Shown: positions 49,889 to 59,862, counted from the stretch's first letter. The stretch is 64,000 nucleotides of DNA from Streptomyces sp. DH12 (GCF_020873895.1 NZ_JAHWGT010000005.1:186001-250000), one strand, 5' to 3'. Program-made: numbers and translations. Notes: a model not told the origin generated them from the letters alone.

Positions 49889-49928
49889 GACTGGGCTCCT
49901 CTGGCGGAGGGGAGGGTGACGCTCGGCG

Positions 49929-49942
49929 TGGGAGCGCTCCCA
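49929..49942. promoter_or_regulatory. CebR operator
   Basis: Perfect 14-bp palindrome TGGGAGCGCTCCCA, identical to the known CebR binding sequence controlling cellulose and cello-oligosaccharide genes in Streptomyces. It lies 41 nt upstream of the GH9 start codon. Intergenic DNA from here to about 50279 shows no gene. Confidence 0.85.
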
Positions 49943-50279
49943 GAAGCTGACGCATGCCATGGTTGTGCCGCTGTGACGTCCCGTCAACGGCCCGGACAGG
50001 ACCGGCCGTCACCGGCTCCGTCCGGCCCGCTGCGCGCGAGGGGTCTGACGGCCGGTGTCTCCAGGCGGTCGATGCGGATGGCGCCCCGGGCCTCGTCCGG
50101 GTGGCGGCTGGTCACAGTGAGCCGGAGTCGCTAGCCGCGCAGGCACTGAAGGTGATCACGGTCGCATCGCCGGATGCCGTGGCCCAGTCGGTCGCGCATC
50201 CCGCACGGCCTGCCAGGAGCGGCCGTTTCCGCCGCTGCTGCCCGGCTGCCCCGCCGGGCGGCCGCTGGCTTCAAACCGG

Positions 50280-50372
50280 CAGAAGGCCGACCGGGACCCC
50301 GCCACCTGGATGCCTCTCGAAACCCAGGTCCACTGCCGCTACACCGCCGAGTGGACCGCCACCAAGCTCCGC
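50280..50372 (+). pseudogene. C-terminal scrap of HNH/DUF1524-type nuclease
   Basis: Frame reads KADRDPATWMPLETQVHCRY then TAEWTATKLR, like the end of secreted actinobacterial DUF1524/HNH proteins. No start, no HNH core, frame lost after it. Following 340 nt to the relaxase remnant show nothing else. Confidence 0.45.
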
Positions 50373-50713
50373 GGCGCGGGGGTGAGGTGGTGCAGCGGGG
50401 GAGGGTCTCGAAGGTGGGCACGGTGGTCCTCCGGGGAGCACGACGAAGCCCCCCGCGGTTGCCGGAGGCTGCTGTAGGCGGTGCTCGTTGGTGGCGCTCG
50501 TTCCTTTGGCGTGGTGATGCTCAGCGGTTCTGGATGGTGTCGTCCGGGTCGTGGTGTGCGTGCTGCCGGAGAGTGATGACATGCACGTCCGGCCCGGAGC
50601 CGTTTCCCGCCCGGCGGGATGCGGTGAAGAAAGTTCGCCCGCTGCTCCCGCCTGGCGGGAGGGGCCGCTGATTGGCCTTTTCTTGCAGATCAGAGCCGTG
50701 TGGCGTGGTCTGC

Positions 50714-52687
50714 ATGACAGTGGATATCAGGGTGATCCGGGCCGGTCAGATGTACTGCCACTACCTGCGCGAGACCGTTGTCGGTGACGGTCGCCGCCCC
50801 GCGGGCACGCCGCTGCGCACTGCCCAGGAGGAGGCCGGGGGTCCCGTCCGGGCGCTGGATGGGCCGCGGCCTGGCCGCGCTCGGACTCGCGCCGGGCGAG
50901 GAGGTCACCGAGGTGCAGCTGCGGAACCTGTTCGGCGAGCGGGGCCGCCACCCGTACGCGGACCGCATCGAGGCCGACCGGCTCGCCAAGCGCGAGTCGG
51001 CGAAGAAGGCGTTCAGGGCCGACGCCCCGGACGCCGGGTCACGGTCACAGGTGTGGATCTCGTGTTCCGGCCGCAGCCGACGATCTACCTCCTATGGGCG
51101 TTGGGGGATGAGGAGACGCGGCGGGTGATCGAGGCCGCGCACGAGTACGCGATTGAGCGGGTGCTGGAGTGGATCGAGGACGAGGTCGCGGTGATCCGGT
51201 ACGGCAAGGACGGGATCTACCGGGTGCGGCCGCCCGGCGGCCTGGTCGCCGCGCGCTTCCGCCACTACGAGGCGCGCTCCGGGCGGCCCTTGCTCCATGA
51301 CCATCTGCTTCTGAGCGTGAAGGGGCAGCGCCTGGACGGGAAGTGGGGCTCCATCCACACCACCGCCCTGCACGAGAACACCGTGGCCGCATCCGCGCTC
51401 TACAACGAGCTGGTGGCCGCTGAGGTCTGCGAGGCGCTGGGGCTGGCGACCGAGCCGCGCATCGTCACTCCGGGGCGCCGGCCGGTGATGGAGATTGCCG
51501 GCGTGCCGCACGAGCTGATTCGCTGGACCTCCCGGCGCAGTGACCAGATCGCCGCCTGCCTGGCCGAGCTGGAGCACGAGCACGTCACCGCCGTCGACGA
51601 CGACGGCGAGCTGCAGTTCCTGCCCGTGGTCTCCGAGAGGGCCCGCGCCAAGCTGAACCAGATCGCCGCCCGCAAGACCCGCCCGCCCAAGCAGTCGGCC
51701 CGGCCGCTCGCGCAGCTGCGAGTGTGGTGGAAGGGCGAGCGCGATTCTCACCTCCGGTGTCGCCGCCGACGTCATCACCTCCCTCCTCGAGCACGCCCGC
51801 GCCGCGGCCGCGGCGATCCGGGACCAGGTCGCCGCCGTGGTCGACGTCGCCCTGGCGGCCGTCGACGTCACCGCGGCGGTGTTCGTGATGAACGACGGCG
51901 GCTGTTTCCACCGCCGGCACCTGCTCGCCGAAGCCCGCCGCCACCTCGCCCTCGTCCTGCGCGGCCGCCGCCGCGACCCCGGCCTGGACGACCAGGTCGT
52001 GGCCGCCGCCATCTTCACCCACTGCCTGGACATCAGCGAGCCGACAACCACGATCGGCCCGCTGTCGGACTACCGCCTTCACACCGCCCGGTGGTCCCTG
52101 TCCGACCTCCCCGCCCGGCGCCGCCCACCCGCCGTGCCCGGCCCGGACCCGGGCCGGCAACCGCCAGCCGATCCCGGCGAGCCAGCCTCGCTCCGGCCCC
52201 CGGGCCAGGACGCGGGGGAGTGGGAGATCCCCCGCATCCCGCTCCAGTACGAGCACGCCGTCCTCGCCGGCGCGGTGCTCCGCGAGAAGCTGCGCACCAC
52301 CACGCCGTGCGGGGCTGGGCGTACGACGTCGTCGCCCACCAGCAGGCGGCGATGCCCGAGCAGCTGCTCGCGTCCGAGCCGGCCGACCCCGAGCACGACG
52401 ACCAGGAGCAGAAGGCCGGTCGCGGGGAAGCGATCGACCTGATGGCGCTGCGGGCCTTGCGGGCATCCCGCACGGACGTGGAAGCCCTCGATCTCACCGC
52501 CGACCGACTGCGCCGCTTCCAGGAAACGGCCACCGAGATGGTCAACGACGCCCGCGCCCGCGCCGACCGCGTCCTCGCGGACCGCACCGCCGCACAGGCT
52601 GACCCCGACGTGGTGCGCCCGGACGACCAGCAGGCGCACCGCCCACAGCAACCCGGACCGCACCGCGGCCGGGAGGCCGGCCACTGA
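50714..52687 (+). pseudogene. TrwC/MobF-type conjugative relaxase, frameshifted
   Basis: Starts MTVDIRVIRAGQMYCHYLRE. A shift near 50840 leads to GLAALGLAPGEEVTEVQLRN, another near 51030 to the HUH domain proper (VDLVFRPQPTIYLLWALGDE, RPLLHDHLLLSVKGQ with the metal-binding His pair, VAASALYNELVAAEV). A third near 51750 gives a long helical region (TSLLEHARAAAAAIRDQVAA), a fourth near 52310 the end (PEQLLASEPADPEHDDQEQK). At least four shifts in 2 kb, so the transfer function is lost. Marks this part as remains of a conjugative plasmid or integrative element. Confidence 0.72.
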
Positions 52688-52705
52688 GTGGACCTGATGA
52701 CGCGC

Positions 52706-53215
52706 ACCCGGTGCGGTGGTGTGCACCGACGACGCCCCGCCCCCACTCCACCGAGTGGAGTCCACTGTGCGGGAGTGGACGCCACCGTGCTCGGCTTCCA
52801 CTCCACCGAGTGGAGCCCACCGGGTGGAAGTGGACGCCATCGACGGGAGTGGGGGCTGCGCCACCCGGTGCGTTTCTCCTTGACCTCGGATCAGGTCAAG
52901 GAGAAACGCACCGCCTCCACCGCCTCCACCCGGGCCGACTCCACCGCACCGCGTCCACTCGGTGCGCACCACTCCCGCGCGCCGGCCGCACCGGTGCGCG
53001 CACCGCCCACCGAGTGGAGCACACCGGATGGACGGTGGTGCGCATCGTGGTGCGCACCGGATGGGCTCGGTGCGCACTGGATGGGCGCTCCACCGCACCG
53101 ATGCGCACCGGGTAGGTGCGCTCCACCGCACCGGCGCGTTCCCACCCGGCGCGTTCCCACCCGGTGCGGTGGTGCGGTGGTGCGGTGGTGCGGTCAGAGG
53201 TGCGCACCCGGTGCG
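52706..53215. repeat. Palindrome- and repeat-rich array downstream of relaxase
   Basis: About 500 nt built from related words: ACTCCAC-N3-GTGGAGT palindromes (52744-52760, and a nearly identical copy at about 52799), GGTGCGCACC, CACCGGATGG/CACCGGGTGG, CTCCACCGCACCG (three times), and a 9-bp tandem repeat GTGCGGTGG (about 53163-53193). No coding frame is credible. Position next to a relaxase remnant suggests an origin-of-transfer or plasmid-locus role, by inference. Confidence 0.6.
52866..52913. repeat. Perfect 21-bp inverted repeat with 6-nt loop
   Basis: Arms 52866-52886 and 52893-52913 are exact reverse complements around CGGATC. Each arm includes TTTCTCCTTGACCT or its complement. The same 14-mer occurs again, single, at 53871-53884. 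Could be an operator, transfer-origin hairpin or bidirectional terminator. Confidence 0.75.
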
Positions 53216-53637
53216 GAGTGCACCGCGTGCGCCAGCACCAGGTGCTCGTCGCGCATGGCCTCCAGGGTGGCGCAGGTGTCTCCATGGCCGTCGGGGTCCG
53301 GGATCACGTTCTCGACGAAGCGGGTGATGCTGCGGGCGATGCCGGGCACCGCCGTGGTGGGGGAGTTCCGCGCACAGTCCCGCAGCGCGGAGAGCAGCAC
53401 GACCCCGACCTCGTCCAGCGCGGAGTCCGCGCGTGGGTCGGCCTCTCCGTCCACGGCCGTGACGGGCCAGATGATGTCCTCGGCGAGCCGCAGCAGGGTG
53501 AACGCCAGCTCCGGGATCGCCTCCACCCACCCAGCGGCGTAGGTACCGCCGCCCGTCTGCAGCGCCAGGAGGTAGTCGAAGCCCTGCTCCACCTGCTCGG
53601 GCATCAGCGGCGTACGGGTCGGGATCAGGTACGGCAT
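53194..53637 (-). CDS. Hypothetical plasmid-type protein
   Basis: 147 residues, MPYLIPTRTPLMPEQVEQGF then mostly helices (ELAFTLLRLAEDIIWPV, VGVVLLSALRDCARN). AGGAG 6 nt before the ATG at 53637. No family recognised. Its last codons lie in the repeat array, so the C-terminus may be array-derived. Intact in contrast to its neighbours. Confidence 0.6.
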   Translation of the reverse strand: MPYLIPTRTPLMPEQVEQGFDYLLALQTGGGTYAAGWVEAIPELAFTLLRLAEDIIWPVTAVDGEADPRADSALDEVGVVLLSALRDCARNSPTTAVPGIARSITRFVENVIPDPDGHGDTCATLEAMRDEHLVLAHAVHSAPGAHL

Positions 53638-54345
53638 GAAGCTCTCCTCACGATGACCGCCGTGCGGCTCACGGCGTCGTCTTCGTAGGGTGGGCGCGCT
53701 GCCCTGTGGACAGAGGGACGGAGATTTCTCCCCCGAGCCAAAACCGGCGAATCGGGTCTGCAAGGGCCAAACCGAACCCCCTTGTCCGGCAGGGCCGATC
53801 CGACCGCGAATCCGGCCCTGCCCCCTTTTCCACCTCTGCTACCGCCTGACCGCTGCCGTGTTTCTCCTTGACCTGGCCACGGTTAGACCGCGGACAAGGG
53901 GGGTCCGTGCACGCTGCTCCTTCGCCCCGACCGCCCCGGCCGGGGCGAAGGAGAGCAGACGATGACGAGCACTCACCCGGGGGCCGGGTAGCGGCATCGC
54001 TCGGGCCGATCACACCGGAAGGCCGGCGCCTGGCGGGCAGGCTCAAGGGGGATCCCTGGGCGCCCCCTTCGAAAGGCGCTTGGGAACCCCCTTTGGTGCC
54101 CGGCACCCACGGCCGGAGGAAAACCCCTTGTCAGCGCGGGAATGGGCGCGAAAACTGCGCCGTCACAACCCTCTTCTCTCCTCTTGTTGTCCGTAGTGGA
54201 GGAGAGCATCGGGTTCCGGGGGGCCCGGACGCCCTCCCCGGCCGGGCGCGGCCAGCGCCAGCAGCCGCAGCCGCAGCCGCAGCCGCAGCGGCGGCGGCCA
54301 GCCGGCGGCCGGCGGCCGGTCGCGAGCGACGAGGGAGCAGAGCTG
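53638..54345. other. 700-nt non-coding region upstream of replication gene
   Basis: Contains a third copy of TTTCTCCTTGACCT at 53871-53884, short GC inverted repeats, and the (GCAGCC) tract at 54259-54290. No gene. It could carry the promoter of the replication-relaxation pseudogene. Confidence 0.4.
54259..54290. repeat. Hexanucleotide microsatellite (GCAGCC)n
   Basis: About five units of GCAGCC ahead of the ATG at 54346. The same unit is repeated at 59115-59138 and, in reverse complement, at 7033-7055. Confidence 0.7.
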
Positions 54346-55317
54346 ATGGCGGGGAAGCGGAAGAACAACCCGGCGGGGTCGACGAACAGCTACCGCGGCG
54401 ACGTGCTGCGCGTGCTCGGAGCGCTGAAGGTCGCCACGACGGATCAGATCCAGCGGATCGGCGCCCCGCATCTGACGTTTCGGCACGCCGACCAGCCGAC
54501 CCCGTCGAAGCGGAAGCAGGCCCGGACCGCCTCGCACACGGCCGCGCTCTCCGACATGCGGGGCACGGCCTGTCCGAGAACGGCGGCTCCACCGGGACGG
54601 GCGACGCCCTGCGCAACCTGACCCCGAAGGGCCTTCCCCCGCCTCCTACGAGCTGAACCGGCCGGTGACAGAGATGGGGCTCCACCGCGCGCGGGGCGGG
54701 CTCCAGCGGGGCCTCCCACCCGATGGCCGTCAACGAGACGGTGATCGCGATGCTGTGCCCGAAGCCGAACATGGCCAGACTCACCGTCGGCCCGCCGCAC
54801 GTCCAGGCCGCCGTCCAGGCCGCCGTCGACGTACCGGACGGCATCGGCACCATCGCCTCGTGCTGGACCGAGGTGTCGCTGCCCGCCACCGGCACGTGGA
54901 ACGCGCCGGGAAAGGGCGGCGCCCAGGCCGACATCGTGCTGACCGCCCCGCAGGACGGGGTGCCGCTGCTGTTCATCGAGGTCGACAACTGCCACGAGAC
55001 CGCCGAGGAGCTCGCCGACAAGCTGGAGAAGTACGCCCGGTTCTTCCGGCGGAAGGTAAGGACACCGACGGCAAGGAGCGTCCGATGTGGCGCACCCGCT
55101 GGACGGCGCCGGACAACCGGTCCGGGGACAGGACGCACCCGCCCGTGCTGCTGGTGTTCAACCGGATCGGCGAGCGCGCAACTCCCTCCACGCCATCCCG
55201 CGCCTGCAAGAGCTGACCCGCCACCTGTGGCAGGGGGAGCGGCAACGCGGCGGCGGCCACCACCTCTACGACGGGAAGATCCCCATCGTCGCGGTCTCGC
55301 TGATTGCCTGTTTCTGA
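54346..55317 (+). pseudogene. Replication-relaxation family protein, frameshifted
   Basis: GAGGGAG 8 nt before ATG 54346. Segment 1 reads NSYRGDVLRVLGALKVATTD and QIQRIGAPHL, the winged-helix start of the Replic_Relax family of streptomycete plasmids. Later segments lie in other frames: ALRNLTPKG, then GIGTIASCWTEVSLPATGTW, QDGVPLLFIEVDNCHETAEE and KLEKYARFFRRKV, then MWRTRWTAPDNRSGDRTHPP, then LTRHLWQGERQRGGGHHLYD. At least four shifts and a truncated end fused to the chaplin upstream region. Confidence 0.72.
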
Positions 55318-55367
55318 ACCCCTGCAAGTGACCAGGCGGAGCCCATGACCGTTTGCCGGTCGTGACC

Positions 55368-55745
55368 ATGCGTAAGACAGCCACCGCATTCGTTCTCACG
55401 GCAACAGCCGCGGGAACGATCCTTGCCACGACCTCGCCGGCAACGGCCGGAGGAGTGGGCGACTTCCTGTCCCCAGCCTTCGGCACCAGCTGCGCCAACC
55501 ACCATACGGGCGCCCGCGCGGAAGGGGCGACGACCCACGGCACCGGAGCAGCCAACGGCAACCTCGCCGGGCTCCCCCTCGGCAGCGCCCTCAACCAATG
55601 CGGCGGCGCGGACCTCCCAGAGGCAGACAAACTGTTGAAGCCGTGCGTCGCTCTACCAGTGGAAGACGTGCGAAACATCGTTGCACTGGTCAACGTCGGA
55701 GTTCACGACATTCTTTCAGACCGACAGAACCAGCAGTGCGTGTGA
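55368..55745 (+). CDS. Chaplin
   Basis: Secreted surface-active amyloid protein that coats aerial hyphae. 125 residues: signal peptide MRKTATAFVLTATAAGTILA, cut near ATTSPATA, then one chaplin domain GGVGDFLSPAFGTSCANH ... GNLAGLPLGSALNQCGGAD with the two disulphide Cys. The C-terminal about 40 residues (KPCVALPVEDVRNIVALVNV) are not part of the chaplin fold and include two more Cys, an unusual extension. ATG at 55368 follows a tiny ORF (MTVCRS, 55345-55365) whose stop is 2 nt before the start and which has its own AGGCGGAG site. Confidence 0.85.
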   Translation: MRKTATAFVLTATAAGTILATTSPATAGGVGDFLSPAFGTSCANHHTGARAEGATTHGTGAANGNLAGLPLGSALNQCGGADLPEADKLLKPCVALPVEDVRNIVALVNVGVHDILSDRQNQQCV

Positions 55746-56170
55746 GGTGCGGTAACGGGTTCGCCACTTTCGCACATATTGGAGAACGGTGACGGAGATC
55801 GGTTAAAGGTGTTGGTGGACCGATCATCGGGTTGATGTGTGTCGTTGACTGCCTGCTTCTGAGAGTCGGCGGCTTCGGCAGCCTGATTCCAAGGTGGGTT
55901 CCGGGCTGAGGTCGTGGCCACCACTTGCCGAATGATCACAGCAGGGTCGGTCCGCCGACAGACCCGCTGGCCCCTGGGGCGTGTACTCCATGGACAACAC
56001 CCCGCCCCGCCCCACTCGCCCCAGCGGTTCGGTTCGCCGAACGGTCACGGTGACCGCTCTGCGAACGCTTCGACGAACTTCGCGTTCCGGACACTGACAG
56101 GTTTGCCTGCGGCTTCTAAGTTCAGAAACAACCACTGAAGAACCTTCGTGCGCATGGACCGGCCGGCCGG
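55746..56170. other. Intergenic region without features
   Basis: 425 nt, somewhat lower GC than its surroundings near 55770-55850. No gene, repeat or strong hairpin recognised. Confidence 0.3.
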
Positions 56171-56822
56171 GTGTTCATCCGCTTCGGCCGTGACAACCTG
56201 GAGCCGCCCCTGGAGGCGATCGGCAACCCCTGTCGCGAGGCCGCCGACGCCCGCGCCCGGGAAGAGACCGCGCCGTACAGAGGCGGAGTACCAGGCGAAG
56301 GTGCAGCGCGCGGCGCTGGAGCAGGCCGCGAAGCAGGCAGCCGAGCGTGAGGCGCGCCGTCCCGTGTGCGCCGGCTGCGGGGCGAAGTTCACCGACGAAC
56401 GGTGGAGGGTGGCACAGGCGACGGTTTGGGGCACCCCGAAGGACTCCCACCCGCACCTGTGCGACGACTGCATGCAGAAGGCCGGCGCCGTCGTCAGCCC
56501 AGCGGCTGGCACGCAGGAGCGCCAGGAGCCGGTACGCGGTGAGGCCGGGTCGGACGACTTCTGGCCCGCCCCCGAGCGGCCCGTCTGCACCGAGTGCGGT
56601 GCCGCGTTCACCGATGAACGATGGAAGGCGACCAAGTCCGTCGGCTGGACTGCTTCCCTGGCGAAGCGCCCGTCTCTGTGCGGGGACTGCGACCAGCGGT
56701 TCGAGGCCGACATGGACCTGGCCTGGGGTGTGAGCCCCCGGCAGGAGGAGCGCCACCAGGAGCAGGAACCGGCCGTGCCCGAGCAGAAGGCAACCGGCTG
56801 GCCCTCGCGCCTGCGCCGCTGA
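56171..56822 (+). pseudogene. Double zinc-ribbon protein, probable N-terminal frameshift
   Basis: From GTG 56171 the frame reads natural sequence (FIRFGRDNLEPPLEAIGNPC, REAADARAREE), then near 56265 the sense moves to the frame ending at 56822 (RTEAEYQAKVQRAALEQAAK). That part holds two similar ribbons, CAGCGAKFTDERW with CDDC and CTECGAAFTDERWK with CGDC, suited to bind one zinc each. The alternative ATG at 56148 in the second frame gives an implausible Ser/Pro/Arg-rich start but would make an uninterrupted gene. Function unknown; possibly DNA- or protein-binding. Confidence 0.55.
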
Positions 56823-56996
56823 GAACCTGACTGTGATGCCGACATGTCATAGGGCCGCGGCTGAGTCGTGGCGCGAGTGCTGCCCTGGCATGCGAGCACT
56901 GTGAATGGGGTGGGGCTGAAAAGCGACGCGTGAGTGGCGGCTGAGCAGAGCAGGCGTCGTTGTGTGATCTTTCGTACGCAACCGGACGGAGGCGGC

Positions 56997-58007
56997 ATGA
57001 CGACGCAGACACAGCAGGTGCAGGACGGCACCGAGGCCGAGGTGCCGATCGAGGCGCCGGAGCCGGCCGGGCCGGGTGTGATCCGCCTGTGCGATCCGGC
57101 GGAGGACCGGGCGCGGCTGGGCTGGCACCGCATCGGCGGCTCCAACGCGGTGGGCCGCTATCGCGCTGACGCACACCTGGTGGTCGACATCGACGAGCCG
57201 GGCGGCGACGGCAAGCTCCAGGTGCGGGGCCAGGTGCGGGGCATAGCCCACCACCGCGTCCGCGAGACCGGCGGCGCACCGTGGAAGCGCACCGGTACCT
57301 ACCGGGCGCAGGGCTGGCTCAAGCTGCTGCGGCGGGACACCAACGGCCACTTCGCCATCGTGGTCGACGAAGCGGAGAGCTTTCGGGACAATCCCGGCCC
57401 GGAGCCGGTGGTCCCGGTCACGCTGTCCGCGACGGTGGACGCGGACCGGCTGGGCGACTACGCCTTCCAGTGGACCTTCGGTGCCGACGGACACGAGGGC
57501 TCCAGCCTGGTCCTCGGCGCCCGCGTCCACGGCCGCCGGGTGCTCTTCGTCCCGCCCTCGATGCAGGGCATGGAGTTCGGCACGCTGCGCGACCCGCGCA
57601 GCGGACGCCACCACAGCACAGGTGACAGCCGTACCACCGCGCACCATATGGAGGCCTTCGCGCAGATCACGACCCGTCGCGCCTCGGCCACCGAGACCGA
57701 GGTCAGCACCGAGGTCACCGTCTCCTGGGACCTGGGATTCATATCGGACCCCAGCGCCACCGACATCCACATCACCAGCGCCCTGGAGCGCTACGACACC
57801 CGCGCGGACCGCTGGCGGACAGCAGCCTCCCACCACCACACGGTCCATAAGCCTTTCGGCTCGCTCAACGCCACCGGCGGCCAGCTCACCCACACCGTGC
57901 CCACCAGCGAACTCAACCTCTACCGCTACGTCTGGGGCTGCGCCGACGCCAGCCAGCAGACCAAACTGCACAAGACGGTGCTCCCCATCTACCGGCGCGC
58001 CACCTGA
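56997..58007 (+). CDS. Hypothetical protein
   Basis: 336 residues, GGAGG 4 nt before ATG 56997. Intact frame with normal codon use in a decayed area. Beta-rich with many polar strands (VRGQVRGIAHHRVRETGGAP, FGADGHEGSSLVLGARVHGR, TEVTVSWDLGFISDPSATDI), suggesting two beta-sandwich domains, possibly a virion/tail-like or surface protein. No signal peptide. No family recognised. Confidence 0.6.
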   Translation: MTTQTQQVQDGTEAEVPIEAPEPAGPGVIRLCDPAEDRARLGWHRIGGSNAVGRYRADAHLVVDIDEPGGDGKLQVRGQVRGIAHHRVRETGGAPWKRTGTYRAQGWLKLLRRDTNGHFAIVVDEAESFRDNPGPEPVVPVTLSATVDADRLGDYAFQWTFGADGHEGSSLVLGARVHGRRVLFVPPSMQGMEFGTLRDPRSGRHHSTGDSRTTAHHMEAFAQITTRRASATETEVSTEVTVSWDLGFISDPSATDIHITSALERYDTRADRWRTAASHHHTVHKPFGSLNATGGQLTHTVPTSELNLYRYVWGCADASQQTKLHKTVLPIYRRAT

Positions 58008-58266
58008 CGTCACCACCTCCGCGCACCGGCCCGCGGTCTCCCGCCGACCCCGATAGCCCCGCCGACGTAATCCCAGATAGACCCGTTCACGAAACCGCAG
58101 ACGGGCCCTGTAAGAACCCGTCTTGGAACCGCTATTGCGGGTTCTGAGACGGGTTCTGAGCCGGTACGCCGCTGGCGGCCGGGCGGTGGGTACACGTACC
58201 GGTCCGCCCGGCCGCCGGTGGTGGGGGAGACTGAGGGCCACCATTCCAGCGGCGAGGGGCGAGAAC

Positions 58267-58617
58267 ATGGCGGCGAAGACGGATCCGGCGCAGTTGGTGC
58301 GTCAGGCCCGGGACGTGATCGAAGAGTTCAACCGCGTGGTGCTGGACGACGCGCAGGAGCTGTCCGCGCCCGCGCTGTCGGAGTCCACCCAGGTGCTGAA
58401 GTCGTTGGTTGAGCGGCTCCCGCAGGCGTTCGAGCAGACCGCCGACGTTCTGGAGCTCCTGGCCAAGAGCGAGAAGGTCACGGTCGAGCAGGGTGACGTG
58501 AAGACCGAGGTGGTCACGACCGCCGTGGAACTTCGGACGGTCGCGGCCGACAACGAGCAGCTGGGCAAGAGCCTCGCCAACCCGGCATCGGCCCTGTTCC
58601 TCATGGGCGGCCGCTGA
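58267..58617 (+). CDS. Hypothetical helical protein
   Basis: 116 residues, mainly amphipathic helices (PAQLVRQARDVIEEFNRVVL, TQVLKSLVERLPQAFEQTAD) and ending ANPASALFLMGGR. GAGGGGCGAG precedes ATG 58267. Followed 2 nt later by the next gene, so a two-gene operon. Looks like a plasmid accessory or chaperone-like protein; no family recognised. Confidence 0.6.
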   Translation: MAAKTDPAQLVRQARDVIEEFNRVVLDDAQELSAPALSESTQVLKSLVERLPQAFEQTADVLELLAKSEKVTVEQGDVKTEVVTTAVELRTVAADNEQLGKSLANPASALFLMGGR

Positions 58618-58619
58618 CC

Positions 58620-58844
58620 ATGACCGACCTGCCCTCGCCCGAAGAGGTCGAAGCCGCCCGCACGCCCGCCGGCGGCTGGAAGCGCGACCAGCTCACCGCC
58701 TGGGGCGTTCCGTGGCCCCCGCCGAAGGGCTGGAAGGACGAGCTGGCCGAACGCTGGGAGGCCGCCCGCCCGGACGGACCGCCGGCACCCCCGCCGACCC
58801 CGGCCCCGGCCGACTTCGCCCAGGACACGCTCGACTTCGGCTGA
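58620..58844 (+). CDS. Small hypothetical plasmid-type protein
   Basis: 74 residues: LPSPEEVEAARTPAGGWKRD, LTAWGVPWPPPKGWKDELAE, then a Pro-rich tail ending DTLDFG. The WGVPWPPPKGW core is familiar from small proteins of actinomycete plasmids and phages of unknown role. Starts 2 nt after the upstream stop. Confidence 0.65.
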   Translation: MTDLPSPEEVEAARTPAGGWKRDQLTAWGVPWPPPKGWKDELAERWEAARPDGPPAPPPTPAPADFAQDTLDFG

Positions 58845-59409
58845 CCCGACGACAGCGGGGCCGGACAGGATCACCCTGCCCGGCCCCGCTGCTCGTTCCC
58901 GTCTGCTCACCGGCTGAGGCGGCTCCTCCGGATGAGGAACGGAAGGAGGCAGGGGGCAGTAGCGCGCGGGCACCTCGAAAGTGATCACGATGTCTCTCCT
59001 GCGGGGCCTGGTTTGCTGCGTGGGACCGTGCGGGGCCGGCATGAGCGCGCGCTCCCCGTCGACAGAGGGATCGTGCCGTGTGTCGGAGGCGGTATCTGCC
59101 AGTGGCATCGCCCCGCAGCCGCAGCCGCAGCCGCAGCGGCAGCCGAGCTTGGCGCCGAGTCCTGTCCCGCCCTCCTCGACGAGGGCGCCCGCGTGGGCGT
59201 TCGGCACAGAGTGGCGTCAGCGCACTGCAGTGCCGGTGCGGCCGCGGCCAGCGGCTTTCGCGCGCCGCGCTGGCGGCCGCAGGCGCAGCCACACGAACGC
59301 GTCCGCCGACGACGGCGCCTGCTGATACGCCCGCGTCCCCTTCCACACCACCCCCCAGCAGATGCTCACCCGGCAGAGCATCCCGCTGCCGACACGTCAG
59401 CAGCTCCCT
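58845..59409. other. Non-coding region with hexamer repeat
   Basis: No supported gene. Holds a (CCGCAG) microsatellite at about 59115-59138 matching the one at 54259. Frames here translate to PQPQPQ-type noise. Confidence 0.4.
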
Positions 59410-59812
59410 CCGCCCTCCGCGACCCCGCCGAACTCGCGCCGGCGCCGACCGACGTCGGCGACGCGGAGGTGGACGGTGCGCTCGCCCTCATGGACGCCCT
59501 GACCGTCGCCCGCCTCGATGACCTGGACCTCGCCGACCGGTACCACGACGCCCTGGCGGAGGTCATCACCGCGAAGGCCGAGGACCGGCGGCCGGCGCCG
59601 GTCGGCGCGGAGGCGGAGCCGCCCGGGCAGGTGGTCGACCTCAACGCCTCCATGGAGCAGGCCGCGCCGCCCGCGGGGACGATGAGCACGCCACCGTGCA
59701 CGAGATGCCGCAGCGCCCGAAGAAGAAGGCCCCGGCGAAGAAGGCGGCCGCGGGGAAGAAGGCCGCGGGGAAGAAGGCCGCGGCCCCGGCCCGGCGCCGG
59801 AAGGCCGGATAG
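59410..59812 (+). pseudogene. Ku protein, C-terminal remnant
   Basis: Reads RDPAELAPAPTDVGDAEVDG, ALALMDALTVARLDDLDLAD and GQVVDLNASMEQA, matching the end of the core and the C-terminal region of bacterial Ku, the NHEJ end-binding protein. A shift near 59682 moves to HATVHEMPQRPKKKAPAKKA and a Lys/Ala-rich DNA-binding tail to the TAG at 59812. The N-terminal two thirds of the beta-barrel are missing. Non-functional. Together with the ligase remnant at 28479 it shows loss of accessory NHEJ genes. Confidence 0.72.
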
Positions 59813-59862
59813 CCGGAACGTCTGCGGTGCGCACGCCTCCGCGTGCGCACCGCAGGCGCGCT

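Noticed and set aside
47405-50134. Plus-strand open frame of about 900 codons over the cellulase gene
   Set aside because: Shadow of the GH9 gene, whose signal peptide, CebR box and catalytic motifs are on the minus strand.
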